Assembly: GCA_032164245.1 (NCBI GenBank)
Contig: JAVMKO010000001.1
Span: 13,243,603 to 13,307,602 of the forward strand
DNA from: Sternotherus odoratus
Lineage: Eukaryota; Chordata; Testudines; Kinosternidae
Reading direction: 5' to 3'
Length of the DNA: 64,000 nucleotides
Shown: positions 12,300-22,953 of the stretch, piece after piece
Position numbering within the stretch: the first letter of the stretch is position 1
How the letters are laid out: each line of letters opens with the position of its first letter
Made by a program: the position numbers and the translations under genes
The notes under the pieces: generated by a model
What the model was told of the DNA's origin: nothing
Database searches by the model: none
Seen by the model: only the letters and a program-made list of their open reading frames with translations

Positions 12300-14280
12300 A
12301 GAAGAGAGCTGAAGCACATTGATAGGACATTACAAAGAGACTTACCCTGCTACACTTCTTCAGAGTATAAATATCCAGGGGTGTCAATCTGACAATTTTC
12401 TTCAGTGCTAACTTCACACAGAGAGACTCAAAACTGTAAAAATTTTTAAAAAGCACTTCTGTTGCTTAAGGGAAGTATGTGATCAAAGAGTTCTTTTAAA
12501 ATGGTGTTAAAAATTAAAGTGTTAAGTTCACACTGATCCAAGAATGAGATAACACGCTGAAGAGCTTTTATTTCTTAGCTGCATTTATTGATAGTGTTAG
12601 ATTCTAATCCCTGGTAGAGGTTTGTGAACCAAGCAGTGTCATCTTTAATTCAAGTCTCAATGTATTTTTCGTGGTATGTCTCAGGGGTCCATCCTTTAAC
12701 TGCCCAGAAGTACTGAGCTCCCTCAACTCCCAGAGAAAGATTTAATAGAAAAATTCAAACTTCTGTATGTTTTGCTACCTTGAAGAAATATTCTCTGGAA
12801 AATCTACATTTTTCTTTCTTTTCTTGCCTATCCTTTCCAACATGTGCCATTCTCCACATGGGAGGGTAGAGGTAGTCTTTGTCCTTGTACTTGTATCTTG
12901 GATTTTTGCTCCAAAGGTGGTAGATGTTATACATTATTCATAGTCCTTTTATTATTATATATTATTTGTATTACCATGGACTAGGACCCTGCTGTGCTAG
13001 GTGCTGTACAAACACAGAACAAAGAGATTGTCTCTGCCCCAAAGATCTTACAGTCTAAGAATACGACATGAGACAACAGATGGATTCAGATAGATCACTG
13101 CAAAGAAAAAATTGGTCAGTATGATGAGCTGTAGAGGATAATGTTTTCAAAAGTGCCTAAGTGATCTAAAAGCCTTACTTCTGTTTCCCAAGTCCAATTT
13201 GATCATAATGGTCTCTCCTGACTTTAAAATCTATTCATTTCAATGGCTCTTAAGTGCTCACACCTTAGTGAGCTTTTGAAAACTTTATCCACAATCTGGA
13301 TCACTAGCTGAGATCAGAAAGTTTTCTTAGTGATTTGCAGGATCTCACACTGTATTTATTATAGCGACAAAGAATCCTGTGGCACCTTATAGACTAACAG
13401 ATGTGTCACGTTACTGAAATAATTTGGGACACAATGGACTCTGGGAGCTTGGAATGCTACAATCCACATAAGAAGTCTACCAGAGAACATGCAAGGCAGC
13501 CTGTGCATAATGGCTGCCGCATGCAAATAATGAGTCATACATGGTCATGGGTAACATCTGCCCATGTGACTTCAGAACTCCATGGGGCTGGACTTTTCAC
13601 AGCAGGAACAGAGAAGTTTTTGCACCTGGAAAAAAATATAAATGAAGCTGCTACAGCCCCTCCATCTTCGTCTTCAGTCTCCAGCCTAGCACCTACCTCT
13701 GGATGGTACGTTGCTACACATGGGAGCTCTGGCCAAAGGATCAATGACCCATCCCTGCAGGGGATGCATTCCAGAGTCTTTGATTTGAACCTGCAGCTTA
13801 TTCTACCACTGCTGCAAGCCTGAGATTTGCCAGGACTGCATGGAATTGATTTATTTTAACCATTTCTAACCCTCACCTATATCTTTTTCCTTGCATAATA
13901 AACCTTTAGATTTTAGATTCTAAAGGATTGACAACAGCGTGATTTGTGGGTAAGATCTGATTTGTATATTGACCTGGGTCTGGGGCCTGATTCTTTGGAA
14001 TTGGGGAGAACCGTTTTCTTTATTTGGCGTATTGGTTTTATAACCATTTGCCCCAGGACAGGTGGCTGCTGGTGGTGATACTGGGAAGCTGGAGTGTCTA
14101 AGGGAATTGCTTGTGTGACTTGTGGCTAGCCAGTGGGGTAAAACCAAAGTCTTTTCTGTTTGACTGGTTTGCTTTATCTTAGAGGTGGAAAAACCCAAGC
14201 TTTGGGCTCTAGTTGCCCTTTTGGAAGCAATTTGTCCTGATTTGGCACTCACAGTTGGTCCCACCAGGAACAGCACTGTC
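12300..14280. other. Intergenic, no gene recognised
   Basis: It is mostly unannotatable. About 12960-13070 ('gctaggtgctgtacaaacacagaac...cagtctaag') looks like an old interspersed repeat of unknown family, and 13365-13402 is a short piece of the fold-back family. The 140-codon frame at 13401-13823 has no recognisable domain. Confidence 0.5.
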
Positions 14281-14284
14281 ACAA

Positions 14285-14425
14285 GGTGTATTGGAGCATA
14301 AGCTTTCATGGGTCGGATCCACTTCACCCACGTATGCTCCAATACGTCTGTTAGTCTATAAGGTGCCACAGGTCTCTTTGTCGCCTTTGCAGATCCAGAC
14401 TAACACGGCTACCCCTCTGATACTG
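14285..14425 (-). repeat. Fold-back repeat family, copy
   Basis: It contains 'gcataagctttcatgggtcgg', 'ctataaggtgccacaggtctc' and 'cagactaacacggctacc', the ordered blocks of the family defined at 18308-18640. Confidence 0.7.
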
Positions 14426-14429
14426 TATT

Positions 14430-16710
14430 TATTGTGTGTACTGGGGTTTGGGGGCCCATTGTTGTACGTGCTGAACATGCATATTAGTGAAAAGATGGTT
14501 CCTGCTTCAAAGAGCTGACATGCTAAGTAAAAGCTTACAATCTTTTGCTCCATATTATATTGTAATATAGTTTTCCTGGTGGTTTGCAACCTCTGACATG
14601 GGCTTTGGTCTTTTGGCCTCCACTCATTCTATCTAAAATGTTCATACTACACTCTCTACCATGGTATCATTATTGTCCATTCCCTCTTTCTCCCCATCCC
14701 ATGGTGTAAATAAGGAGTCACCCATGGAAAATCACGATGAGTGCATTTACAACAAATCAAATGTGACATTTATTCACCCAGCATGTAGTCAGCCTGTGAA
14801 TTCACTGGCACAGCAGGTTGTTGACCAAATATTGTAGCTGGATCTGTGAAAAGATGAGATATGTTTATGACCAATAATACATGTTGGGATTTTTCAAAGG
14901 GATTTAGGGAATTAAGTCCAACATAATTCATTGGGCGCCCAACTCTCTTAGGTTCCCTTTAAACTCCCAGCCATAATGTATAATGTAATGCCTTCTAAGA
15001 TAGGTTAATTGCATATTATGCTTCTGGCCTTAAATCAATCTCTATGCTGGTCAGGAAGAAATTTCTCCACCCCCCGTATGTCAACATGGGCTAGGGGAGC
15101 AGGGGTGCATCTTCCTATGTGTCATGTGATGGTGGTAAAGAATCCCAGAGTTGTTTTCTTCTAACACTGAACAAGGAACATTAATAGCATAAAGGAAAAA
15201 CTGTATTAGTCCTAAAGCCATGCTATATATATCTATATCTATCTATCTATCTATATATCTGCTTCATTGCAGTTTCTGCTTGTACCTTTTCCCAACCCCA
15301 TTCTTGCCTGCCTTCCTATTCCTGTTTTAAAGAAACAGTGGACATATCTTCACACTCTGAAGCATCAACTAGTGGCCACTACCAAAGGCAAAATGCTAGA
15401 TTTGATGGACAAACGTTCTGATCTAATATGGTAATTTCTTTGTTCCTGCCCTTCTCACATTTCTCTGTCTCGCCTGGAACATTGTTTCCTCATGCTCCTG
15501 TACAGATGTCTCTTCACTTCTTCTTCTTACCTCCCTAAAATATCCCAACTTTCAGCCATGATCTTCCCTAGCAAAAGCAAACTACTCTCCTTCCCTCTAT
15601 AATATTAATTAATATTAATTCATTAACCTGTCTTTATTTTCATTACACCGCGGTATTTGGCAATAGTGCCACATTCCACAAACTTCATTTTCTCTGTCTG
15701 TTGCCTTCTGGGTCCAAATTTCACACTTATACATTGCAAAGGAAAAGGACAGATATTTTCAGTATTGTCAAGCTGCTCTATTTGACCGATACGCTTGCAA
15801 CTGACCTGAAAAGATCACTGGCACCATCTGCTGGAGACATGCAAATCATGATTTAAAGACTTCAAGTTACAGAGAATTCACCATTTATTATACTAGTTGA
15901 AATCTGCAAGTGACCTGTGCTCCATGCTGCAGAGGAAGATGAACCTGCCCCTAGAAATTTTTACTTAACCTTATCTTTGATAAGCTAAACAGATCGAGTG
16001 ACTTGAATCTTTCACTATAAGTCATAAGTGCCAGTCCTTTAAGAGAATACAAGAGGGGACTGGTTGCAAGACTTTCCCCATGATGGTCCTTTGACTTTGC
16101 AATTCACTTTCTAACTTCAGTCTAAATGACCAAAGTTGTTGACCTTTACAACCTGTTGCAAAGCTCGTCTGTTTGGGGAGGGCTGCGATTTGAATGGGAC
16201 AAGGGGATAGAGTTTTGCAGAGGCTGAGGTTGGGAAATTCCGCTTTTGTGGACCTATTTCTCTTGTGCTGAGAAAAACTATTGCTGTTCTAGCTTGGATT
16301 TTGAATGATCTATCAAAGGTGCTGTCACTCTGGAAACTGGTCCCTTTAAGAGGCTCCACCTGAGTCTTGCTCAGATCTTCTCCCCAGGTGGGGAAAGTTA
16401 TTGCAGTCACATGACAAATCAGTCCAAGCTTAGGGATAAATGAGAACCATCCAGAGAGCCAAAGGAAGAGAACAGGCAGACAACTCAGAGAAGAATGCCT
16501 ACCTGGCCTTAGAAAGAGGGTTGTGGGCCTCTGAACCAAGAGATTCTCTGTGAAGCAGGGCTGGGAAGTGGCTGCTGGAGAAGATAGCTCAAATCATAAC
16601 ACAGGCCCTGAGCAGGAGAGCTGTGGGAGTACTGGGCGTCCTGAACCAAGAGAATGAAGGATTTGAGACTGAGAGGCCAAAAGGCCTGAATTTTGAAAAC
16701 ACTTAAGTGT
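14430..16710. other. Intergenic: microsatellite and a CR1 scrap
   Basis: A TATC/TA microsatellite lies at about 15226-15258. About 15845-15965 matches an antisense CR1 3' segment also present at 49560-49660 ('cttcaagttacagagaattcaccatttatt'). Nothing else is supported. Confidence 0.5.
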
Positions 16711-16711
16711 T

Positions 16712-16805
16712 GCATCCGATGAAGTGGGCTATATAGCCCACGAAAGCTTATGCTGAAATAAACTGGTTAGTCTCAAAGGTGCTACAAAGTCTTCTTCGTC
16801 TTATT
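16712..16805 (-). repeat. Fold-back repeat family, copy
   Basis: It contains 'gatgaagtgggctatatagcc', 'cacgaaagcttatgctgaa' and 'ggttagtctcaaaggtgc', diagnostic blocks of the family. Confidence 0.7.
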
Positions 16806-17274
16806 TACTTAATAAATAAGACCCCATAAGTATTCTTGTGTGGAGAAAATTATTGAATGAACCTTGAAGGAACTGAGGGCTGGGTTCTGGCGGGGCCACA
16901 CTGTACCGCATGGGATTTGCTCTGGAACAGGGCCCTCTTACCATTGCCTAGTATCTGTGTTCCTCTTTTATGTTGAAATAAAACTAAATAAGGCGGAGCT
17001 AGATTGCGCATTGTGCCTTTGAAAAATCTCTTTCCCCCCTCCAATAAAGAGTCTTAGCACAATGGGCTTTTAGTAGAGTGTTGTTTATTAAATATATGGC
17101 CATTTCCCAGCTGCTCTTCTAACTTTTTAATTAGTTAGCAACTTCTTGTGAGTTTCATGGCCCAAATCGGTCTCAAGGATGGAGTTGAATGAGGAGAGCT
17201 GGGCCACCTCAGAACTGGTATTTCAGGCACAGGGGCAGCACAAAACAAATGAAGTAGAAAGGATGGCATCGTTA

Positions 17275-18130
17275 ATAGGGTTGCCAGGCATCCCGGTAGA
17301 AAAGGGACCCTGGCAACTCCAGTCAGCACTAGTGACCAGGCCACTGAAAGTCCGGTTGGTGGTGCAGCAGGGCTAAGGCAGGCTCCCCACCTGCCCTAGC
17401 TCTGTGCATCTCCCGGAAGCAGCCGGTATGTTCCTGTGACCCGTAGGCGCAGGGGAATCCAGGGGACTCTGTGCGCTGCTCTGAGCGCTGTCTCCACAGC
17501 TCCCATTGGCTGGGAACTGCGGCCAATGGGAGCTATGGGGGCTGGCGCCTGTGGGCGAGGGCAGCATGCGAAGCCCCCTGGCCACCCCTGCACCTTGGGG
17601 CTGCAGGGACATATCAGGCGCTTCCGGGAGCCTCCTGAGGTAAGCACCACCCAGCCAGTGCCCGCATCTCAACCCCATTCCCCAGGTCAAAACCCCCTCC
17701 TGCACCTCAAGCTCCTCATCCCTGATCCCACCCCAGAACCCACATCCCCAGGGAGAGCCCTCACCCTCTCTGCACCCCAGTCCAGAACCCCACCCCACAC
17801 CCTGAACCCCTCATTTCTAGCCCCACCCCAAAGCCCCTACCCCCTGCCCCAGCATGGAGCCCCTTCCCACACTTTGAACCCCTTGGCAACACCCCCCAGC
17901 CTGGAGTCCCCACCTGCACCCCAAGCTCCTCATCCCCAGAGCCTGCACCCCTACCCAGAGTCCTCACCCCCCTTTACCTCAACTCCCTGCCCCAGTCCAG
18001 AGCCTCCTACCATAGTCTGAACTCCTCTACCCTACCCCCATCCAAAGCCCTCTCCTGGACCCCAAGCCCCTCATCCCCCCTCCCCCCAACCTCCTGCCCC
18101 AGACCGGTCCAGGAGTGAGCGAGGGAGGGG
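17275..18130. mobile_element. GC-rich non-autonomous DNA element (tentative)
   Basis: It begins near TAGGGTTGCCAGGCATCCCGG and includes 'cagctcccattggctgggaac', echoed by a similar CCAATGGGAGCTG block near 2500. It continues into a long C-rich tract (17660-18110). Overlapping open frames on both strands reflect base composition. Boundaries and family are uncertain. Confidence 0.35.
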
Positions 18131-18307
18131 GAAAGCGAGCAACAGTGGAGGGGGGGTGGTGGAGTGAGCAGGGATGGGGCCTCCGAAGGGGCAGAGCAAC
18201 CTACCCCCCATTTACATTAATTCTTATGGTGAAATTGGATTAGCTGAACATCATTTTGCTCAAAGTCGCACTTTTCAGGAACATCCCTACAACCTTATCT
18301 GCTGGAT

Positions 18308-18640
18308 AGTATCAGGGGGAAGCTGGGTTAGTCTGGATCTGCAAAAGCGACAAGTCTTGTGCACCTTATAGACTATAAGGTGCTACCAGACTCTTTGTCA
18401 CTTTTCAAGAATCAGAGCGGTAGCCGTGTTAGTCTGGAATAGCAGAGGTAACAAAGAGTCCTGTGGCACCTTAAAGACTAACTCAAGTATTGAAGCAAAA
18501 GCTTTCGTGTGCTAATACCCACTTCGTCGGATGCCACTTCGTCGGTATTAGCCCACGAAAGCTCATGCTTCAAAACTTTATAGTTAGACTTTAAGGTGCC
18601 ACAGGACTTTGTTACCTTTGTCACTTTTGTATATGATGGA
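18308..18640. repeat. Fold-back repeat, complete palindromic copy
   Basis: The arm 18412-18530 runs 'gagcggtagccgtgttagtctg' to 'aaagctttcgtgtgctaata'. It is followed by its near-complement 18540-18640 ('attagcccacgaaagctcatgc' to 'aaggtgccacaggac'), and two 'acttcgtcgg' motifs flank the centre. A preceding half copy starts at 18308. This looks like a fold-back or MITE family with at least seven copies in the window. Confidence 0.75.
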
Positions 18641-19019
18641 AACCACTCCAAGCCAGCCCCCCCCCCCCCCCAGTTCCAGACCCACCTGAGAGAGGAGAGC
18701 CCGAGGGTCCAGCGATTGTTTATTTATCCCAAGGGGACGAGCTCCAGGAGGGGGACCCGAGCCTGACCCCCCAGTAAGAGATATGGGGCGAGGGGGTCAC
18801 GGGGTCTCCAATGGGAGAAGCCGCTTCAAGGAGAATCCTATTGAAACCGACCCGCCCCCGTCCCTCAGCGGCCCCGGGCAGGCCGCAGGGGGCTTCTCCC
18901 CCCCCCCCCGGGGAGGCGGTAGCTGGGCGAAGGGGGCCTCACACCGCCGCTTGGCAGCCCGCAGCCGCCCTCCCCCGGGCCGTGAGCTCCGGGCGGGCTC
19001 GGCGGCGAGGCGGGCCCCG

Positions 19020-19029
19020 GGAAAGTCCC
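19020..19029 (-). promoter_or_regulatory. Canonical NF-kB site
   Basis: GGAAAGTCCC is the exact reverse complement of the classical kB sequence GGGACTTTCC. It sits about 190 bp before the exon 1 donor. Human OPTN is reported to be TNF- and NF-kB-responsive, so the location is meaningful, though function here is inferred. Confidence 0.6.
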
Positions 19030-19039
19030 GGGGAGGCGG

Positions 19040-19215
19040 CGTCACGGGAGTCAGCTGAGCGGGGCAGGGCGGGGAGCGCGGCCTCCATAACAAACCCGCC
19101 CCCCGCAGCGAGGGGCGCCGCGCAGGACGGTCCGGGGGCGCCTGCGGCGGGGCGAGGAGGCGGCCGAGGGACGGAGCCGTTGGCGGGGGCAGGACGCGCG
19201 CGGTCCTGAGCTCAG
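19040..19215 (+). other. OPTN non-coding exon 1 (start uncertain)
   Basis: The donor CTCAG|GTGAGC at 19215/19216 is near consensus and lies in the CpG island upstream of the first coding exon. I assign it as the end of the 5'-UTR first exon. The transcription start cannot be fixed from sequence, so the left edge is nominal. Mammalian OPTN has several non-coding exons, and others may lie in 19216-22776. Confidence 0.5.
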
Positions 19216-19282
19216 GTGAGCGTCGCCCTCCAACGCGCCGCGCCGCGCCTGGGGCCGGGCGCAGCCGCCTCCCGGGGCGAGG

Positions 19283-19294
19283 GAAAGTGAAACT
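19283..19294 (+). promoter_or_regulatory. ISRE/IRF element
   Basis: GAAAGTGAAACT fits the ISRE core GAAANNGAAACT with no mismatch, about 70 bp inside the first intron. It would allow interferon control of OPTN, consistent with its role in TBK1 and antiviral signalling. Confidence 0.6.
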
Positions 19295-20509
19295 AAACCC
19301 GCCAACCGGGCGGGCGCCGCTGCCGAACCCCGACCCTCCCCCTCCCGGGGCCTGTGCCAGTGCGGGGACCGGGGCTGATCCCCTCAGCTGCTCCTTGGGG
19401 GAGCCCGGCTCGGCCCGCCTGCCCCTGGGGGTGTCCCCCGCCCCCCGAGGTGCGCAGCGCCGGGGAACGTCTCGAGACCCTGCTACTTGTGGGCATTTCC
19501 CGCCCCCTCCTTGCTCTTAGCCCCGCCGGGATGGGGGTAGAAGGGACCGTTGTGATCATCTCCTCTGACCCCTTGTACACAGGCCAGAGGAACCCCCCCC
19601 CCTGTTTGAACTGGACTAGAGTGCGGTGTCTGGTTTTTAAACCACAGCCCTGCCCAGGTGCCAACTTTCAGGTTGTAAATAAGCACCCCGGCTTGCACAA
19701 TAAACCAAAAATTAAGGTAATCTCCTTTCAAAACAAGCCAGTCCCTAGGGACCCCAACACTATGTGACTAGATCCACACACACACCCTGGTGTGTAGTCC
19801 TGGACTGGTGGGCCCGCTGACACTCTCCCCCGCTTGCCCCCCATTACCGCTGTTTGCCGGGAGTTGATCCAAAAAATAAAAAAAGGCAACAAGCTACTAG
19901 CCAACAAATAGCTCACAAGCCAATTAAGCCAAAAACAAGCCCGATTTCTGTGTGTGTGTGTGTGTGTTGGGGGGTTGGGGGGTTTGGAGTGTTTGAATCA
20001 CCTGTTGTATGTTATCAGTCCCCATCATGCTTCAAAATAGCCGTTACTTAAAAAATGATTGTACTGCACAGTCATGGCTTAGAGCTCTGCAGGCTGAGAT
20101 GAAAAAAGGCATTGGGTATTGTGGCCTTTCAATGGAGACACCAGGAGAATCAGTGGCGTGTTTTGTGGGTTGCTTTGTACCTCTGTAAAGAGAACCTGGT
20201 AGCCGGTGGCTAGAGCTGGGAGGGGAGACGGGAAAAACTGCGTAGTGTAAAAGTGAGGCTGAAAGGCTAAATCAAGAAACAAGATCTCTCCCTGCTGTCA
20301 TAAAGCTGTAACATACAGGAATGCTGTTAAGAGACTGCTCTCTCCTGTCCTTGGTCCATGTCAAGTAACGAGCTGAGGAATAAAAGTTAAAGGTCCCATG
20401 ACAAGAGTCCATGTCCAGAGATGACTTATTTCCACCTCCATGTATTTAAAGAATATATGATTTTTACCAAACTGAAGGGGTGTGAATGACTGCATTGGTA
20501 ACGACTAAG

Positions 20510-20625
20510 GCTTACGTTTTAGTCACAAGTATTTTTAGTAAAAGTCATGGACAGGTCACGGGCAGTGAACAAAAATTCACAGACCGTGATCTGTCCATGA
20601 CTTGTATTATTTACCCCTAACTAAA
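20510..20625. mobile_element. Palindromic MITE in OPTN 5' intron
   Basis: The inverted segments 'agtcatggacaggtcacgg' and 'ccgtgatctgtccatgact' form a hairpin around 'aacaaaaattcac'. A second copy with the same layout lies at 59795-59905. No coding potential. Confidence 0.65.
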
Positions 20626-20931
20626 ACTTGGGCCACGGGGGTTGTGGGTGCCGGAGGAGAGGGACAGTGGTGTGTGACTTGAACTCCCACTGGTGTGTGT
20701 GTGGGGGGGTGACAGTAGTGCAAGGCCTGGCACCCCTGCTTTTTGTGGGGGGGATAGGGCTGGCAGGCTCCCTACCCAGCTTCATGCATCTCCTTGGAAG
20801 AAGCCTGCACATCCCTGCCATAGTGTTTGAGCAGTGACCTAATAGCAGTCATGTTTGTGTTCTCTCATTCTCTCCTCAGGGGAAGAAGTGTGGACAGAGG
20901 AGTGTGGTGTTTTGGATTTTTTTAATATATA

Positions 20932-21222
20932 CAGTAAAACCTCCATTTAACGGACTAATTCGGGCGAGGGGGTGTCCGTTACATCAAAAAAGTCCGTTAT
21001 TTAATAATTAAAAAAAAAAGAGCTGTCGGAGCAGCAGCCCGCCCGCCACAGGGTCGGGGCGGCAGCTCCGCAGCCCGCCCGTTGCTGGGACCCGGGCGGC
21101 AGCCGGGAGCCGGCAGCCAACCCGCGAGAAATGGATTTCGGATGCATCAGACTTGCTCAGAAATTTTGTCCGTTGCATCCGAAGTCCGTTAAATCGAGGT
21201 CCGTTAAATCGAGGGTTTACTG
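20932..21222. mobile_element. Pogo/Tigger-like MITE, 291 bp
   Basis: It starts CAGTAAAACCTCCATTTAACGG, ends with the complement of CAGTAAACCCTCGATTTAACGG, and is flanked by TA on both sides, the target duplication of Tc1/mariner-pogo transposons. A GC-rich core of about 110 bp (21020-21125) separates AT-rich arms. It is a smaller relative of the element at 45569-46689. No transposase is encoded. Confidence 0.75.
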
Positions 21223-21487
21223 TATATATGTGTGCGTATGTTGGAGAAGTCAAGTCAAGGAAATGTGCCTTGCTTTTGGAGTAGAAGTTGTTGAGGTTTA
21301 TGATGGTCCTTAGTTCCTAATGTAGTTTATTCCAAAGTCTTGGTCTGGCCTCCAAGAAAGCTGTTTCCTGCACAGATGAGCTTTATCCTTACTGTAGGAA
21401 GTTCCCCTGCACTGGAGGAGAGAAGCTGTCGACCATGGTCTTCATCCCAGGGCTTTAGCTGCTCTTTTAGATACTCTGGGCCTAGGC

Positions 21488-21898
21488 CAGGGGTGGCCAA
21501 CCTGTGGCTCTTCCGAAGTTAATGTGCGGCTCCTTGTATAGGCACCGACTCTGGGGCTGGAGCTACAGGCGCCAACTTTCCAATGTACTGGGGGGTGCTC
21601 ACTGCTCAACCCCTGGCTCTGCCACAGCCACAGCACCCACTTTACCCCTTCCCACCCCTTCCCCTGAGCCTGCCATGATCTCGCTCTTCCCCCTCACCTC
21701 CAGAGGGCCCTGCATGCCACAAAACAGCTGATCTGTTGGTGCAGGGAGGGAGAAGGGAGGGGGAGATGCTGATTGGTGGGGCTGCCAGTGGGTGGGAGGT
21801 GCTGGAGGGGGGAGAGAGGCTGTTGTATGACTGTGGCTCTTTGGCAAATTACGGTGGTAAATTCTGGCTCCTACTCAGGCTCAGGTTTGCCACCCCTA
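21488..21898. mobile_element. hAT-like non-autonomous element, 411 bp
   Basis: It begins CAGGGGTGGCCAACC and ends GGTTTGCCACCCCTA, with perfect 8-bp target duplications GCCTAGGC at 21480-21487 and 21899-21906. The interior contains no transposase. About 21540-21600 resembles the terminus of another element ('ataggcaccgactctggggctggagc', compare 53773 onward), suggesting a composite. Confidence 0.8.
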
Positions 21899-22776
21899 GC
21901 CTAGGCCATGGAGCACCTTCTGGAGAAGGACCAAGATCATGAACTTGATTTAGTATGGGGATTTATAGAGAGTGGTAAGGGGTTGACTCTGTGTGCACAA
22001 ATTTGAAGAGAGACAGTAGGGCTGAGGTCTGTTATTTCTCACCTCTATATATTTATTTATTTAAAAACAAGATTGGGTCCCTAATCCATGAACTATTGGA
22101 GCTCATTTACAAAACTTTTCTTAAACATTACATGAATATATTGTCTCCTACTATAGAATTAGAATTTATAATCCCTATTCCATGATGAGGTATTTTTAAG
22201 ATCTAATGTTCCTTAATTAAAATTATCTGTAGATAGGTTTTTTTCCTCAAAAAGCATTTTATAAATAAAATCCAATTTAAATTTAAAAAATCAGATTTTT
22301 TTTTAATTTAAAAAAACCCTGCTTTTTATCCACCCTGATGTGTTTAAGTACTGTGTGTATTGCTGGGGAGATGTGCTACAGAGTTCTATATCAAGGTCCA
22401 GTTCATGAATCTCTTGAACAAAATGTGGATGAAGCAGCCAAGTGCTGCCTGGTTTCAACTCAAGGCCATATGCAACTTGTAGGGGTTTGTCCCAAAGTGA
22501 TGATACCAGCCCACATTTGCTGAAGGGTTAATGAGTCTGGGCTGAGTGTTATATAAATAAACTAAATAGCTAAAGGCTCACACAGATCTTTTGGGGATTT
22601 ATGGGTTATACTCTGTTGTGGTAAGCTCAATAGCAACACTCCTTTGTCATGGCAGGGCAGAATGATCCAGTGGTGTATCCATAGTATGTCTAGGTGGGTA
22701 GCTAGCTACTGGATTTTCTTGGTATACAACTTTTCATCAGGAAATTAAATTTCTCTCTTTGTTAATCTTATTACAG

Positions 22777-22953
22777 TCACTGCAGTGATGTCCGGCAAGC
22801 CGCTAAAGAATCCTGTTGAAAATGGTGAATGTCACAAGAGTGAAGCGGGAAGTGGACCCCACAATTTGGCTTCTCCTACACTTGGCATGTATACCCCGGA
22901 AGAGATGGTGCAGCAGATGAAAGAGCTGATTACAGAGAACAATGAATTAAAAG
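22777..22953 (+). CDS. OPTN: OPTN coding exon 1
   Basis: The exon follows acceptor TTATTACAG and ends before donor GTGAATG. The ATG at 22788 begins residues 1-55 plus one base. It encodes the [16 protein letters not shown] segment, very close to the human N-terminal coiled coil. Eleven bases of 5' UTR precede the start. Confidence 0.93.

Larger units (their letters stand above)
18780..19460 (+). promoter_or_regulatory. CpG-rich OPTN promoter and first-exon region
   Basis: A sharply GC- and CpG-rich block about 3.3 kb upstream of the OPTN start codon. It includes an NF-kB site, a strong GC-rich splice donor and an ISRE. No TATA box is apparent, as is usual for CpG-island promoters. Minus-strand open frames here reflect composition only. 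Confidence 0.75.

Noticed and set aside
16229..16238. Perfect kB-like GGGAAATTCC
   Set aside because: It lies 3 kb from the promoter in repeat-rich intergenic DNA; a 10-mer is expected by chance.
20881..20905. Possible extra OPTN 5'-UTR exon after CTCTCCTCAG
   Set aside because: The acceptor is good but no convincing donor follows; transcripts would be needed.
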